This document shows positions 8,443-17,310 of a DNA stretch of 64,000 nt, piece by piece. The position numbers and the translations under genes are program-made. The notes under the pieces were generated by a model. It searched no databases. It was not told the DNA's origin and saw nothing but the letters and a program-made list of their open reading frames with translations. The DNA comes from an uncultured bacterium (GTDB lineage Bacteria > Planctomycetota > UBA1135), in the NCBI GenBank assembly GCA_937919925.1, contig CALFOT010000110.1, forward strand, positions 124,001-188,000. The letters run 5' to 3'. How positions within the stretch are numbered: position 1 is the stretch's first letter; each line of letters begins with the position of its first letter.

Positions 8443-9744
8443 ATGCGCCTTCTTACATTCACTGCCCCCAGCCTCTTTGCTGGGGGCAGTTTGTTTATTG
8501 GCGGCTTGATAGCTTTGTGCATGACTTCATGTGCCAACGATCCCGTCCAGCCGAGTCTTCCTGTAGAGGCTGTGGTGGCGGGTGATGAGCAGGAAGCGAA
8601 TTCTTCGCACGCCAAAGTGAAAGATTTGGGTGCTGTCGATTTCAGCGCCGATCCTTTTGCCGCGGAGAGCGCTGCTTTTGCCACTCAGGAACCCGTGACA
8701 CCCACGGCACAAACGGAACCTGAAGCAGAAGTAGAAGCAGTCCAGGAACAGTCTCAGGAGCCCACCAAGGAATTTTTCTTTGGCGAAGATCCCATGGATG
8801 ACCCGGATGTTGAATATGTTGGCAACGAAGCGGATTCCTTGCACAAAAATAGTGACGGTAGTGCCCGCAGCAAACCACCCCAAAGCCAACTGATTGAATT
8901 GGAAGCAGCACCGACGCTGCATTACGATGAAGATTTTACCCAACTCACTTCGCAACTCAATCTGGCGATGCTGCAGGCGCGGTTAGTCGCGGATGAACTT
9001 TCAAATGAAGCAAAAGTGGTGGTGCCGGCGGGTATTCGTACATTTGGGGAAGTTTTGCCGATTTCTTTCGAAACGCGCAACCCCTTTGGAGAGCCCGTGG
9101 AGCTGCTTCCACCCAGTACTGGATTGCTCTTGGAATTAGATTGGACCGTCACCCGCTGGTTACCTCTAGGCGCAAGTGATCGCGTGCAACGCCACCGTTA
9201 CTATCTGCTGAATCAGTGGTTCCTGCTCGAATCCGACCAGACCTTCCGTGAATTTACCGATCTGCCATTGCAGCTCGAGGGGGATTGGGGTTCTGTCTGG
9301 ACGGTCGAAGTCGATGCCCGAATCCGTTGTGCCGGAGCCATTTTTGCGGGCAAGCAGTTGCCCGTACACAGCATTGAATTTGCAGCAGCCCGTTTCTTGG
9401 TGCTGCCGCCGGGTTGGCAACAGTTCGAAAAGAACCCATTAGCATCTTTACAGCGTGTCCTCAAAGTGCGTACGCGCCAGGTTGATCGGCATGTTTTAGT
9501 ATGCGTAGCCTTACTGCGCGGGGATGACCGCTATCGCGGAGTTGAGGTGCTATTAGATGGGTTGCGTAATGCTCCAAATGATGGGCGTCGCCTGACCATT
9601 ACGCAGGCTTTGCAATGGCTAACTGGCGTCCAACTCGGAAGTTTGCCAGCGGACTGGCTTCGGTGGGCGGAACTTCGCAAACTATCGGCCTCCCCAAATG
9701 GGAAAGACCATGAGCCTACTCCAGGAAATCCAACGTCTCAGTAG
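8443..9744 (+). CDS. Lipoprotein of unknown function
   Basis: 433 residues with no family I recognise. The N terminus is a signal peptide ending at a lipobox-like MTSC (Cys30), predicting export and lipidation. An acidic Glu/Pro/Gln-rich linker (about 35-150) follows, then a folded region with Trp-rich segments. The start is uncertain: from ATG 8443 the signal peptide is encoded through the terminator-like hairpin at 8461-8490, while TTG 8491 would begin just after it and still leave a hydrophobic stretch and the lipobox, but no positive N-region. The 3' end overlaps tyrS by about 35 bases. Confidence 0.72.
   Translation: MRLLTFTAPSLFAGGSLFIGGLIALCMTSCANDPVQPSLPVEAVVAGDEQEANSSHAKVKDLGAVDFSADPFAAESAAFATQEPVTPTAQTEPEAEVEAVQEQSQEPTKEFFFGEDPMDDPDVEYVGNEADSLHKNSDGSARSKPPQSQLIELEAAPTLHYDEDFTQLTSQLNLAMLQARLVADELSNEAKVVVPAGIRTFGEVLPISFETRNPFGEPVELLPPSTGLLLELDWTVTRWLPLGASDRVQRHRYYLLNQWFLLESDQTFREFTDLPLQLEGDWGSVWTVEVDARIRCAGAIFAGKQLPVHSIEFAAARFLVLPPGWQQFEKNPLASLQRVLKVRTRQVDRHVLVCVALLRGDDRYRGVEVLLDGLRNAPNDGRRLTITQALQWLTGVQLGSLPADWLRWAELRKLSASPNGKDHEPTPGNPTSQ
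8461..8499 (+). terminator. Intrinsic terminator after rpsA
   Basis: A perfect 12-bp stem (8461-8472 with 8479-8490) and a 6-base loop, followed by TTGTTTATT. It lies 33 bases after the rpsA stop, and inside the first codons of the next lipoprotein gene if that gene starts at 8443. Confidence 0.7.
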
Positions 9745-10900
9745 CGAAATCATCTCGGCGGATCAGCTCGAGAAGATGCTTACTCAATCAGCTGCCGGTG
9801 GTGCACCGCTGCGGGTTAAATTTGGCATTGATCCCACTTTTACCGATGTGCATCTCGGCCATGCAGTGCCGATTCGACTACTGCGTTTGTTTCAAAAGCA
9901 CGGGCATTTGCCGGTATTGATTATCGGCGATGGCACCGCCCGCTTGGGCGATCCCACGGGCCGCAATGACCAGCGCCCTCCGTTGACCGAGAAGGATGTG
10001 GCGCGCAACTCCGCCACTTATTTGGAGCAAATCGGCACGCTCGTAGATTTGTCTCCGGGCGCAAGCGAAGTGCGTCAAAATAGCGAGTGGTTTGGCAAAA
10101 TGGATTTTTTTGATTGCTTGAAACTTGCTTCTGCGTCCACCGCAGCACGCTTGCTGGAGCGCGAAGATTTCAAAAATCGTATGCGCGAGAATCTGCCCGT
10201 CCATTTACATGAAATGATGTACCCTCTGATGCAAGGTTATGATTCCGTGCAAGTGTGTGCCGATGTCGAACTTGGTGGCAACGATCAGTTGTTCAATTTA
10301 CACATGGGCCGCCAAATGCAGGAGCGTGCTGGCCAACGCCCACAAGTGTGCATCACGACCCCATTATTAATGGGAACAGACGGCCGCAAGATGTCAAAAA
10401 GCTACGGTAATCACGTCGGGCTAAACGCCAATCCTAACGATATGTACGGCAAGGTCATGAGTCTTTCTGATGAAGGAATGGGGGAGTGGTTTCGTCTGGC
10501 CACTGATTTCAGCGATGCCGAAATTGCTGTTTTTCTCAGCGGCCACCCACGCCTAGCAAAAGATGCTTTGGCACAAAGTATTGTAGGCGGCATTTACTCT
10601 GTCAAGGCTGCCGTATCCGCCGCCGACGCCTTCATTCAGCAGTTTCGCAACAACGAAACCCCCGCGGACATTCCGCTCAAGAAAATCGCCGTAGGCAGCT
10701 ACGCATTGCCTGCGTTGCTGAAAGATGTTGGCTTAGGCGCATCGACCACCGAAACGCGCCGTTTGATTGCTGGGGGCGGAGTGCGCATGAATGGCACTGT
10801 GATTCAGGATGTCAATTACCTGGTGCAGATTGAAGCCGATGGAGAAGCCTTGCTTCTACAGGTAGGCAAGCGCCGTTTTGTGCACGTGTTAGCCAACTAA
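9710..10900 (+). CDS. tyrS: Tyrosyl-tRNA synthetase
   Basis: 396 residues, class I synthetase. FGIDPTFTDVHLGHAVPI contains the HIGH-type motif (HLGH) and KMSKSYGNHVGL is the KMSKS loop. The C terminus (about 330-395) is an S4 RNA-binding domain (TRRLIAGGGVRMNG) that holds the tRNA-Tyr anticodon arm. It activates tyrosine with ATP and charges tRNA-Tyr. Met 9710 is favoured; an in-frame ATG at 9698 would add four residues. Either way the start lies inside the 3' end of the lipoprotein gene, suggesting translational coupling. The reverse-strand gene begins 28 bases beyond its stop with no visible terminator between. Confidence 0.95.
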   Translation: MSLLQEIQRLSSEIISADQLEKMLTQSAAGGAPLRVKFGIDPTFTDVHLGHAVPIRLLRLFQKHGHLPVLIIGDGTARLGDPTGRNDQRPPLTEKDVARNSATYLEQIGTLVDLSPGASEVRQNSEWFGKMDFFDCLKLASASTAARLLEREDFKNRMRENLPVHLHEMMYPLMQGYDSVQVCADVELGGNDQLFNLHMGRQMQERAGQRPQVCITTPLLMGTDGRKMSKSYGNHVGLNANPNDMYGKVMSLSDEGMGEWFRLATDFSDAEIAVFLSGHPRLAKDALAQSIVGGIYSVKAAVSAADAFIQQFRNNETPADIPLKKIAVGSYALPALLKDVGLGASTTETRRLIAGGGVRMNGTVIQDVNYLVQIEADGEALLLQVGKRRFVHVLAN

Positions 10901-10928
10901 GGTCGTGACCATTGAGGAAAGCTCTGCT

Positions 10929-12665
10929 TTAGTCGGCACAGGGCTCTGCCAATGGAGCCAGAAGCATTTCCATGATGTCGATAGCGTTGCCATCTGAGGC
11001 GCTCGTTCCGGTGTAGCCAAGTTCATCCAGAACGGCTTGTTCTTCTGCCGAGCGTTTCGCGCCGACCAGCACCGACCGCTCCGATTTTGGTAGTTTCCGA
11101 TTGGCTACTTCGGCAACCCGGAAATCACCGCAATAGGCAGCGACGGCTTGCTGGAAACGCGGATCTTGTGGGCTTAAAGGGTGCAGTTCCAGCGGATCGT
11201 TGTGGCGGTCAAAAACTAAAAACGGCGAGTTCAAAGAACGCACAATTAACGGCAAGGTTTCGAGAATCTCTTGCTCGTGGCTTTCTGGATTCGCCCGAAA
11301 CTGGCGCAGGATGGAGAACTCGGCATTACGCCAACCGTCTCGAATGTTGAGCCCATGGGCTTTACGGTGGCCGCCACTGAAAATGCGTTGAAACGCCGAG
11401 CGCGGCTCACCTTGACCATCCACAAGTTCGCGCATACTGAAGCCCTCAGCTTCCTCCAAGCTGTTGGCGCCAGCATAGTCAAGTAAAGTTGGCGCACTAT
11501 CGTAAATGCGCGTCAGTGCACTCACCCGCCGGCCTTCCGGAGTAAGGCCTGGAACGCGCAGAATCATGGGGATACGGCATTGCTCTTGAAATAAAGTGGA
11601 GCGGTGGCCGATGCTGCCGTGGTCAAAAAATTCATCACCGTGATCGGCAACCACCATGATGATGGTACTTTCATAAAGGCCTTGGTCTTTTAACTGCTTG
11701 ATGATTGCTCCGATATGTCGATCAACCCAGTGAATCTCCGCATCGTATAAAGCCTTCACATGCTCCAAATCGCGGTCGCCGATTAAGCGCTTGAAGGGCT
11801 TTTCAAATTCCATCACGCGCTCATCAAAATACCAGTTGGAACCATCAAATGGCCCTTGGTAGCCTGGATCAAACAACACATCCAAACCCTTTTCCGCCAA
11901 GTCTGGAATGTGATCATAGTGGGCATCAAAATAATGCAGGAATAGGAAAAAGGGTTGCTCTGCGTCAGCCTGTTGCTGGCTAAGGAATGCCGCGCCAAGC
12001 GCATTGATACGCGGCGAAGTGATATCCCAATGAGAAATTCGGTCGCGTAGATTTTTTATCAGAAGTTCATCCATCGGCTGCATGCCAACCGCTGCACGTT
12101 TGTTGTTTTCAACCGTAATGCGCGCCAAAAAATCCTCTTGGGAAGACATACCAGATTGATAGTCATCAAAGCCGCGATCAAAGCCGTAACGCGGATCCAG
12201 GAACGGGCCGGAAAAGTAACCGGCAGTGCGCCAACCAGATTCTTGAAAGCGCTGCGCCAAGGTGGTGCGCAATGGGTCGAGCTGAAACTTATCTGTTTCC
12301 ACCCCATGACGTAAATCCGAAAGCCCAGTCATCAGCGCCATATGGGTGGGCAAAGTCCATGAGGAGGTCGTCCAAGCATCTTCAAAAACGACACCCTCCG
12401 CAGCCAACGCATCTAAGTTTGGGCTCACGGCAATATCCGCGGCGTAGCGTGGTTTGTGCCCATAAGTACCCACGTGATCGCGGCGCAGCGAATCGATACT
12501 GATCAATACCACGTTGCGGCGTTGGCCATCCCAGTGTGGATCTGGCCAACCCTGCACCGAGGAGGCGCCACCGCCGCAAGCAGTACCCAAAAAACCGAGC
12601 AAAACCAGGCCGACGTAGGGCACCCAACTGGATGTAAAACGCAAAGAATCAAAGTGCATCATCAA
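10929..12665 (-). CDS. Alkaline-phosphatase-fold lipoprotein, sulfatase-like with Thr nucleophile
   Basis: 578 residues. A signal peptide ends at LGTAC (Cys30), so the protein is probably an exported lipoprotein. The fold is PF00884-like: metal-binding SIDSLRRD (Asp58), then TLPTH (104-108) where true sulfatases have Cys/Ser-x-Pro-Ser-Arg, and VADHGDEFFDHG near residue 345. Thr104 in place of the formylglycine Cys/Ser means it should not be an arylsulfatase; the Thr nucleophile recalls phosphoglycerol and phosphoethanolamine transferases, though the multi-span membrane domain of those enzymes is absent. Substrate is unknown. It is second in an operon with the DUF1573 lipoprotein, 2 bases apart. 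Confidence 0.8.
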   Translation of the reverse strand: MMMHFDSLRFTSSWVPYVGLVLLGFLGTACGGGASSVQGWPDPHWDGQRRNVVLISIDSLRRDHVGTYGHKPRYAADIAVSPNLDALAAEGVVFEDAWTTSSWTLPTHMALMTGLSDLRHGVETDKFQLDPLRTTLAQRFQESGWRTAGYFSGPFLDPRYGFDRGFDDYQSGMSSQEDFLARITVENNKRAAVGMQPMDELLIKNLRDRISHWDITSPRINALGAAFLSQQQADAEQPFFLFLHYFDAHYDHIPDLAEKGLDVLFDPGYQGPFDGSNWYFDERVMEFEKPFKRLIGDRDLEHVKALYDAEIHWVDRHIGAIIKQLKDQGLYESTIIMVVADHGDEFFDHGSIGHRSTLFQEQCRIPMILRVPGLTPEGRRVSALTRIYDSAPTLLDYAGANSLEEAEGFSMRELVDGQGEPRSAFQRIFSGGHRKAHGLNIRDGWRNAEFSILRQFRANPESHEQEILETLPLIVRSLNSPFLVFDRHNDPLELHPLSPQDPRFQQAVAAYCGDFRVAEVANRKLPKSERSVLVGAKRSAEEQAVLDELGYTGTSASDGNAIDIMEMLLAPLAEPCAD

Positions 12666-12667
12666 AA

Positions 12668-13771
12668 TTAAGAATCAGAGCGTTGCGGTAAAATCGTAAA
12701 TGGAATTTCCAAAACGGGTGTCATCTCATCGCCCGTCGGGATTTGTACCGTGCCGCTCTGACTGACGCTGGGCGGTTCTCCTTGATATTCCACTTCAAAT
12801 ATTTGGCTAATGCCGTTCTTACCTTCCAAGGGTAGGGCGGGCCCCGCTGTGAGGCTGAGACCGTGTGCGGCAAAATCATCGTAAATCAATGCGGACAAAT
12901 CTTGGCCTGCGCTGCGCTGTACCAGAACCAATTGAACCTTGCGCCGCTCGCGTTGGGGATCAAAAAGCAATCGCGTGGGAGAGAAAGACAAATCCGGTTG
13001 CGCGATGCCTTGCACGACAACTTTGATAGGTGGGCCTCCTTGCAAATCCGTAAACATGCGGAATTCTTCGGCGAACGCACCTTCCGGTAAATACTCAGGG
13101 CCGGTGAAGCTGAGTTGGTAAGTTAATTGATCCGTCTCCGCCACGCTGATGCGCGCGCTTTTCACATGCCAACCGTTTTGCTCAAAATCAATGTCCAAGC
13201 CAAAAAAAGCTGTGTCGTGAGCCACCACTAATGCAGTTGCAACAGGCCGCGAACGAATACCGATTTGACCCAGTTCCACCGCCCAGGGAGACACTGCAAA
13301 GGGAGTCCAAATATCCGCTCCCCACTGCAAAACAATGCCCGGGTAATCACGAAAGACAACGGGGATAGAACCGACTCGACGCGAAGCCGGTTGGCGGTAG
13401 CGTGAAGTATCTAAGGTGAAGTGTAACTCAGCGATTTCACCCGCCGCCAACTCCAGGTTCAGGCGTTTCCCATCCAAACGCCGTTGATGAGTGTCGCCAG
13501 AGCGGGCCGGCAGAACCAAATCTGCAGAAACACACTGACAGGAAAAAGGCCCAATACGGCTGATCAGTAGGGGTTGCTCAGAAGTGTTTTGCAGAGTATA
13601 GATTGTGCTGGTACGCTCGCCGAAAGTCACACTGCCAAGGTCCGCGAAATCTGGAGAAATCTTCAACGGCGCCGCCGCGGCGATGGGTTGCGGGGAATCG
13701 GAAGAACCGCAGGCACCGCTCCAAAGGGCCAAAGTCGCGAAGGCCAGAGCCGGAGATAGGAGAAAGCGCAT
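12668..13771 (-). CDS. DUF1573-like lipoprotein
   Basis: 367 residues with a signal peptide and lipobox-like WSGAC (Cys21). Residues 40-95 resemble the DUF1573 Ig-like repeat ([19 protein letters not shown], then a Cys-x-Cys), a domain common in secreted proteins of Bacteroidetes and Planctomycetes. The rest is beta-rich, consistent with further Ig-like modules, with a Gln/Pro-rich end. No enzymatic motif is visible, so it may be an envelope adaptor. It leads the operon with the phosphatase-fold lipoprotein; the divergent gap to glyA is 46 bases, so the two promoters must overlap. Confidence 0.68.
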   Translation of the reverse strand: MRFLLSPALAFATLALWSGACGSSDSPQPIAAAAPLKISPDFADLGSVTFGERTSTIYTLQNTSEQPLLISRIGPFSCQCVSADLVLPARSGDTHQRRLDGKRLNLELAAGEIAELHFTLDTSRYRQPASRRVGSIPVVFRDYPGIVLQWGADIWTPFAVSPWAVELGQIGIRSRPVATALVVAHDTAFFGLDIDFEQNGWHVKSARISVAETDQLTYQLSFTGPEYLPEGAFAEEFRMFTDLQGGPPIKVVVQGIAQPDLSFSPTRLLFDPQRERRKVQLVLVQRSAGQDLSALIYDDFAAHGLSLTAGPALPLEGKNGISQIFEVEYQGEPPSVSQSGTVQIPTGDEMTPVLEIPFTILPQRSDS

Positions 13772-13817
13772 GTTGCACTTATCCTACAATACCGCTCGCG
13801 TTACTGTTCCCATTGCC

Positions 13818-15107
13818 ATGCATTCCACGAAATTCATCCACCCTGCTCCTTACCCGCTCACAGCAGTTGCCGATCCCCAAGTTCACGCCTGCCTAGTGGG
13901 CGAATGGCGTCGCCAAGAGGAAGGTATTGAACTCATCGCTAGCGAAAACCAAACTTCACTGGCAGTTATGGAGGCTGTCGGCTCCACGCTTACGAACAAA
14001 TATGCCGAGGGCTACCCCGGCCGCAGGTATTACGGGGGCTGTGAAGTTGTTGATGTACTGGAGGATCTTGCCAAAGACCGTTTGAAGGAGTTGTTTCAAG
14101 CCTACGGCGCCAATGTGCAAAGCTCCAGTGGTTCCCAAGCAAATCAAGCTGCCATGCTGGCCTTGCTGCAGCCTGGCGAGACCGTTTTGGCCATGGATCT
14201 GAATCACGGTGGACACTTAACTCATGGCCATCCTAAGAATGCTTCCGGCGCGTACTACAAGTTCGTGCACTATGGGGTCAGCCCAGAAAACGAGCGGATT
14301 GATTACGACGCCTTGCGCGTCTTAGCCTTGGAAAGCAAACCGCAGTTACTACTTGCCGGGGCCAGTGCTTATCCTCGGATTATTGAATTTGAACGCTTAG
14401 CAAGCATTGCCAAAGAGGTTGGGGCGAAATTCATGGTGGATATGGCTCACATTGCTGGGCTAGTTGCTGCTGGCTTGCATCCTTCGCCGGTGCCGCATGC
14501 CGACGTCTGCACCATGACCACTCATAAAACTTTGCGCGGTCCACGTGGGGGTGCGATTGTCGCCACCAAAGAGTGGATCAAGCAAATCAACTCCGCTGTT
14601 TTCCCAGGCATTCAAGGTGGCCCCTTGATGCATGTGATTGCCGGTAAAGCTATCGCCTTTGCTGAGGCCCTGCGCCCTGATTTCCGTGTCTATCAGCAGC
14701 AAGTTCTGGATAACGCCCAAACCCTGGCCAAAGCCTTAACGACTCGAGGTTACCGTTTGGTTTCTGGTGGCACGGACAACCATTTGATGTTGGTCGATTT
14801 ACGCGGCCCAGACGGCCCAGGGATTACTGGCCGGGTAGCAGAGCATGCGCTGCATGAAGCGGGTATCACCGTCAATATGAACTTGATTCCTTTTGACCCG
14901 GAGAAACCAATGTTCACTTCCGGTATTCGCATCGGTACCCCAGCCGTCACAGCGCGTGGTTTTGGTGCCGCTGAAATGGAGCAAATTGCCGCGTGGATGG
15001 ATGGCATTTTGCGGGCCCCAGAAGACCAAACATGGCAAGCGACAGTACGTTGCGAAGTGCGCGCTCTCTGTGCGCGCTTTCCGATCTACCCTGAACTAGC
15101 TTCCTAG
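13818..15107 (+). CDS. glyA: Serine hydroxymethyltransferase
   Basis: 429 residues. [11 protein letters not shown] and [15 protein letters not shown] at the N terminus are strongly conserved, and the PLP lysine lies in [12 protein letters not shown]. The enzyme interconverts serine and glycine with tetrahydrofolate, feeding one-carbon units to purines and to methionine, consistent with purE, metK and ahcY in the window. ATG 13818 is chosen because the conserved sequence starts shortly after; the frame is open upstream only across the divergent gene. TACAAT at 13785-13790, 28 bases before the ATG, could be the -10. The stop TAG overlaps the mtnA stop in a shared palindromic CTAG. Confidence 0.96.
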   Translation: MHSTKFIHPAPYPLTAVADPQVHACLVGEWRRQEEGIELIASENQTSLAVMEAVGSTLTNKYAEGYPGRRYYGGCEVVDVLEDLAKDRLKELFQAYGANVQSSSGSQANQAAMLALLQPGETVLAMDLNHGGHLTHGHPKNASGAYYKFVHYGVSPENERIDYDALRVLALESKPQLLLAGASAYPRIIEFERLASIAKEVGAKFMVDMAHIAGLVAAGLHPSPVPHADVCTMTTHKTLRGPRGGAIVATKEWIKQINSAVFPGIQGGPLMHVIAGKAIAFAEALRPDFRVYQQQVLDNAQTLAKALTTRGYRLVSGGTDNHLMLVDLRGPDGPGITGRVAEHALHEAGITVNMNLIPFDPEKPMFTSGIRIGTPAVTARGFGAAEMEQIAAWMDGILRAPEDQTWQATVRCEVRALCARFPIYPELAS

Positions 15108-16183
15108 AGCGAAAGACTGTTGACGTATGCTTGCCAAGCGCTTTGGCCAGCGCCGTGTGCTTGGTAAATTCCGTGCTCCGTAATGATGTGCGTGACTAAT
15201 CCAGCCGGGGTCATGTCAAAGGCAGGATTAAAAACGCCTACCCCAGTGCGCGCACCATCTTCACCGTAGAGTTCTTCGGCGTCGCGTTGTTCGATCGGGA
15301 TTGCAGCGCCACCTGCACACTGCGGATCAATCGTCGTGGCTGGTGCTAAGACATAAAATGGTATGTGGAAGCGTTCGGCGAGCACGGCCAGCGGGAAGGT
15401 GCCGATTTTATTAGCAACATCACCATTGGCAGCGATGCGGTCGGCACCAACCAAAATCAAATCAATCTTGCCGCTGGCCAATAAAGTGGCGGCTGCCGCA
15501 TCCGCCAACACCGAAACTTCAATGCCATGACGCGCGAGTTCCCATGCAGTTAGCCGTGCACCTTGGCGCAGCGGCCTCGTTTCATCGGCAAACACGTGAT
15601 AACGCAAGCCGCGGGCGTGACCGAGATGTAAAGGAGCAAGCGCAGTGCCAAGGCCGCCGGTGGCCAGAGCGCCAGCATTACAGTGGGTGAGGACTGTGCT
15701 GCCATCTGGGACTAGCGGTAGAGCATTTTCGGCGATGGCCAAACATGCGTCGGCGTCGGCATCGTGAAAAGCAATGGCAGCATCCAACAAGAGGGCAGTC
15801 CATACATCCACATCCGCATCCGCATCCGCATCCGTAGCAGCGGCCAGTTGTTCGCCAACCGCCAGCATTTGCGCCACCCCAACCGCAAGGTTGACCGCGG
15901 TGGGGCGTGCAGCCGCAATCAGGGCGCCAGAAGCGCGCAGTTGTGTGAGCCACTCGCTGGGTTGCTTGGCATCTAAAACGCCGAGCACCATGCCATAAGC
16001 GGCGGCGCAACCCAGAGCCGGAGCACCACGCACGCATAAGCGTTGGATGGCATCCACCAATTCTGCAACAGTGTGGAGATGCATCTCAATTTGGATGCGC
16101 GGTAGTCTGGTTTGATCCAGCAGCAGCAAAGATCCCTCCGCCCAACGCAGAGTGGAAAAGCCAAGTTCAAGGCAGGGGCTCAT
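15104..16183 (-). CDS. mtnA: S-methyl-5-thioribose-1-phosphate isomerase
   Basis: 359 residues of the aIF2B/MtnA family. CVRGAPALG binds substrate, the catalytic Cys is in THCNAG and the catalytic Asp in GADRIAANG. It converts methylthioribose 1-phosphate to methylthioribulose 1-phosphate, the isomerase step of methionine salvage. A region near residues 115-150 is unusually rich in Asp-Ala pairs and is encoded partly by 6-base repeats. No mtnB/C/D or MTA phosphorylase is in the window. It is last in the operon with the alpha-CTD protein, ruvA and purE, 12 bases after purE. A generic eIF-2B-like sugar isomerase is the alternative. Confidence 0.9.
   Translation of the reverse strand: MSPCLELGFSTLRWAEGSLLLLDQTRLPRIQIEMHLHTVAELVDAIQRLCVRGAPALGCAAAYGMVLGVLDAKQPSEWLTQLRASGALIAAARPTAVNLAVGVAQMLAVGEQLAAATDADADADVDVWTALLLDAAIAFHDADADACLAIAENALPLVPDGSTVLTHCNAGALATGGLGTALAPLHLGHARGLRYHVFADETRPLRQGARLTAWELARHGIEVSVLADAAAATLLASGKIDLILVGADRIAANGDVANKIGTFPLAVLAERFHIPFYVLAPATTIDPQCAGGAAIPIEQRDAEELYGEDGARTGVGVFNPAFDMTPAGLVTHIITEHGIYQAHGAGQSAWQAYVNSLSL
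15805..15834 (-). repeat. Hexanucleotide tandem repeat inside mtnA
   Basis: Five tandem 6-base units read CATCCA then four CATCCG on the plus strand. On the coding strand they give alternating Asp-Ala/Val pairs. Because the unit is a multiple of three, copy-number change would alter protein length without breaking the frame. Confidence 0.8.
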
Positions 16184-16195
16184 GGTATGGTTCCT

Positions 16196-16699
16196 TTAGG
16201 ACTGCAAACGGTCTTGCAAAGCGCGGTCTTTGACTAAGACCTGGTCATGTTGTTGCTTGCGAAAATCATCCAACTTTTGGGCTATGCTGGCATCGGCAAC
16301 GCCAAGGATTCGCAGCGCGGTCAAGGCGGCATTGACTGGCCCACCAACGCCTACTCCCACGGTAGCCACGGGCACTCCGCCCGGCATCTGCACCGTTGCA
16401 AGCAGAGCATCCAAACCACCCAACGGCGGGTTATCCATAGGGATGCCAATCACTGGCAAACTGGTGTGTGCAGCAATCACCCCAGCCAAGTGAGCGGCAC
16501 CACCGGCCGCGCAAATGATGACTTCCAGTCCGCGGGCGCGCGCACTACTGGCAAAAGCACACGCTTCCTCAGGAGTGCGGTGAGCGCTGAGCACGCGCAC
16601 TTCAGCGGGAATGCCAAAATCGCGAAGGGTTTTTACAGTAGCTTCGAGGCGCGGGAAATCGGAATCCGATCCCATTAGCAGGGCAATGCGAGCAGTCAT
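16196..16699 (-). CDS. purE: N5-carboxyaminoimidazole ribonucleotide mutase
   Basis: 167 residues, the class I PurE length. GSDSD near residue 10, SAHRTP, and [10 protein letters not shown] form the active site, with the His of SAHRTP the catalytic acid/base. It moves the carboxylate of N5-CAIR to C4 in de novo purine synthesis. Class I enzymes normally need PurK, which is not here. The start overlaps the ruvA stop by ATGA, so it is translationally coupled to ruvA, an unusual repair/purine pairing that probably has no functional meaning. Confidence 0.95.
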   Translation of the reverse strand: MTARIALLMGSDSDFPRLEATVKTLRDFGIPAEVRVLSAHRTPEEACAFASSARARGLEVIICAAGGAAHLAGVIAAHTSLPVIGIPMDNPPLGGLDALLATVQMPGGVPVATVGVGVGGPVNAALTALRILGVADASIAQKLDDFRKQQHDQVLVKDRALQDRLQS

Positions 16700-17298
16700 G
16701 AGTTTGATCCTAAAGCAAAACGGAGGAGTTCTTGAAAATCAGCGTCGGCGCCAAGCTCGGCGAAGGCGGCGCGCGCACTGGTTTCGGCAACCGTGGTGCT
16801 GGCGCCGAGTTGGACGAGCACTCGCTCTAAATCCGTGGTGGTTTGGAGGGCAGCCCTAGGAGCAGCTAGTAAAGAACTAGCAGCGCCCGGCTGGTACAAA
16901 TCTTCGAGGTGATCACGCAGTTCCACGATCAAGCGTTCGGCAGTCTTTTTGCCCACACCCTTCATCGCCGTCAAGCGTTTGGTATCGCCATCTAAGATGG
17001 CACGCACCATTTCATTAGGCGGCAAAGAGCTCAATAAGCCGAGTGCCGAAGATGGGCCAATACCATTGACTTGGAGCAAACGGCGAAACAAGGCGCGCTC
17101 GGTGAGGCTCTCAAATCCATACAGGACCTGCGTGGTTTCACTCACCGATAAATGCACCGGCAAGCGATGTTCCCTACCAATTTCCAATCCCGCGGCGCAA
17201 CGACTACTGACGGCAACATGCCAACCTACGCCGCCGACGTCTAGAATTACCCAAGCCGCTCCGACTTCGTCGATGCGGCCGTGAAGGTATTCGTACAC
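16696..17298 (-). CDS. ruvA: Holliday junction helicase subunit RuvA
   Basis: 200 residues with a GTG start. An N-terminal OB domain (YLHGRIDEV...VGWHVAV), paired helix-hairpin-helix motifs (LLQVNGIGPSSALGLL and MKGVGKKTAERLIVEL), a variable Ala-rich linker, and the C-terminal domain III that contacts RuvB. RuvA tetramers bind four-way junctions and load RuvB for branch migration. Neither ruvB nor ruvC is in the window, so the usual ruvCAB cluster is split. It lies 12 bases after the TPR/alpha-CTD gene and overlaps purE. Confidence 0.95.
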   Translation of the reverse strand: MYEYLHGRIDEVGAAWVILDVGGVGWHVAVSSRCAAGLEIGREHRLPVHLSVSETTQVLYGFESLTERALFRRLLQVNGIGPSSALGLLSSLPPNEMVRAILDGDTKRLTAMKGVGKKTAERLIVELRDHLEDLYQPGAASSLLAAPRAALQTTTDLERVLVQLGASTTVAETSARAAFAELGADADFQELLRFALGSNS

Positions 17299-17310
17299 GA
17301 TCTTGTGGTG

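Noticed and set aside
15805-15834. Direct repeats as a possible CRISPR array
   Set aside because: Units are 6 bases without spacers and lie in frame inside mtnA; no cas gene is present.
15678-16037. Arg/Gly/Cys-rich frame of 119 codons overlapping mtnA
   Set aside because: Out-of-frame reading of the same strand as mtnA through the 6-base repeat; composition is that of a shadow frame.
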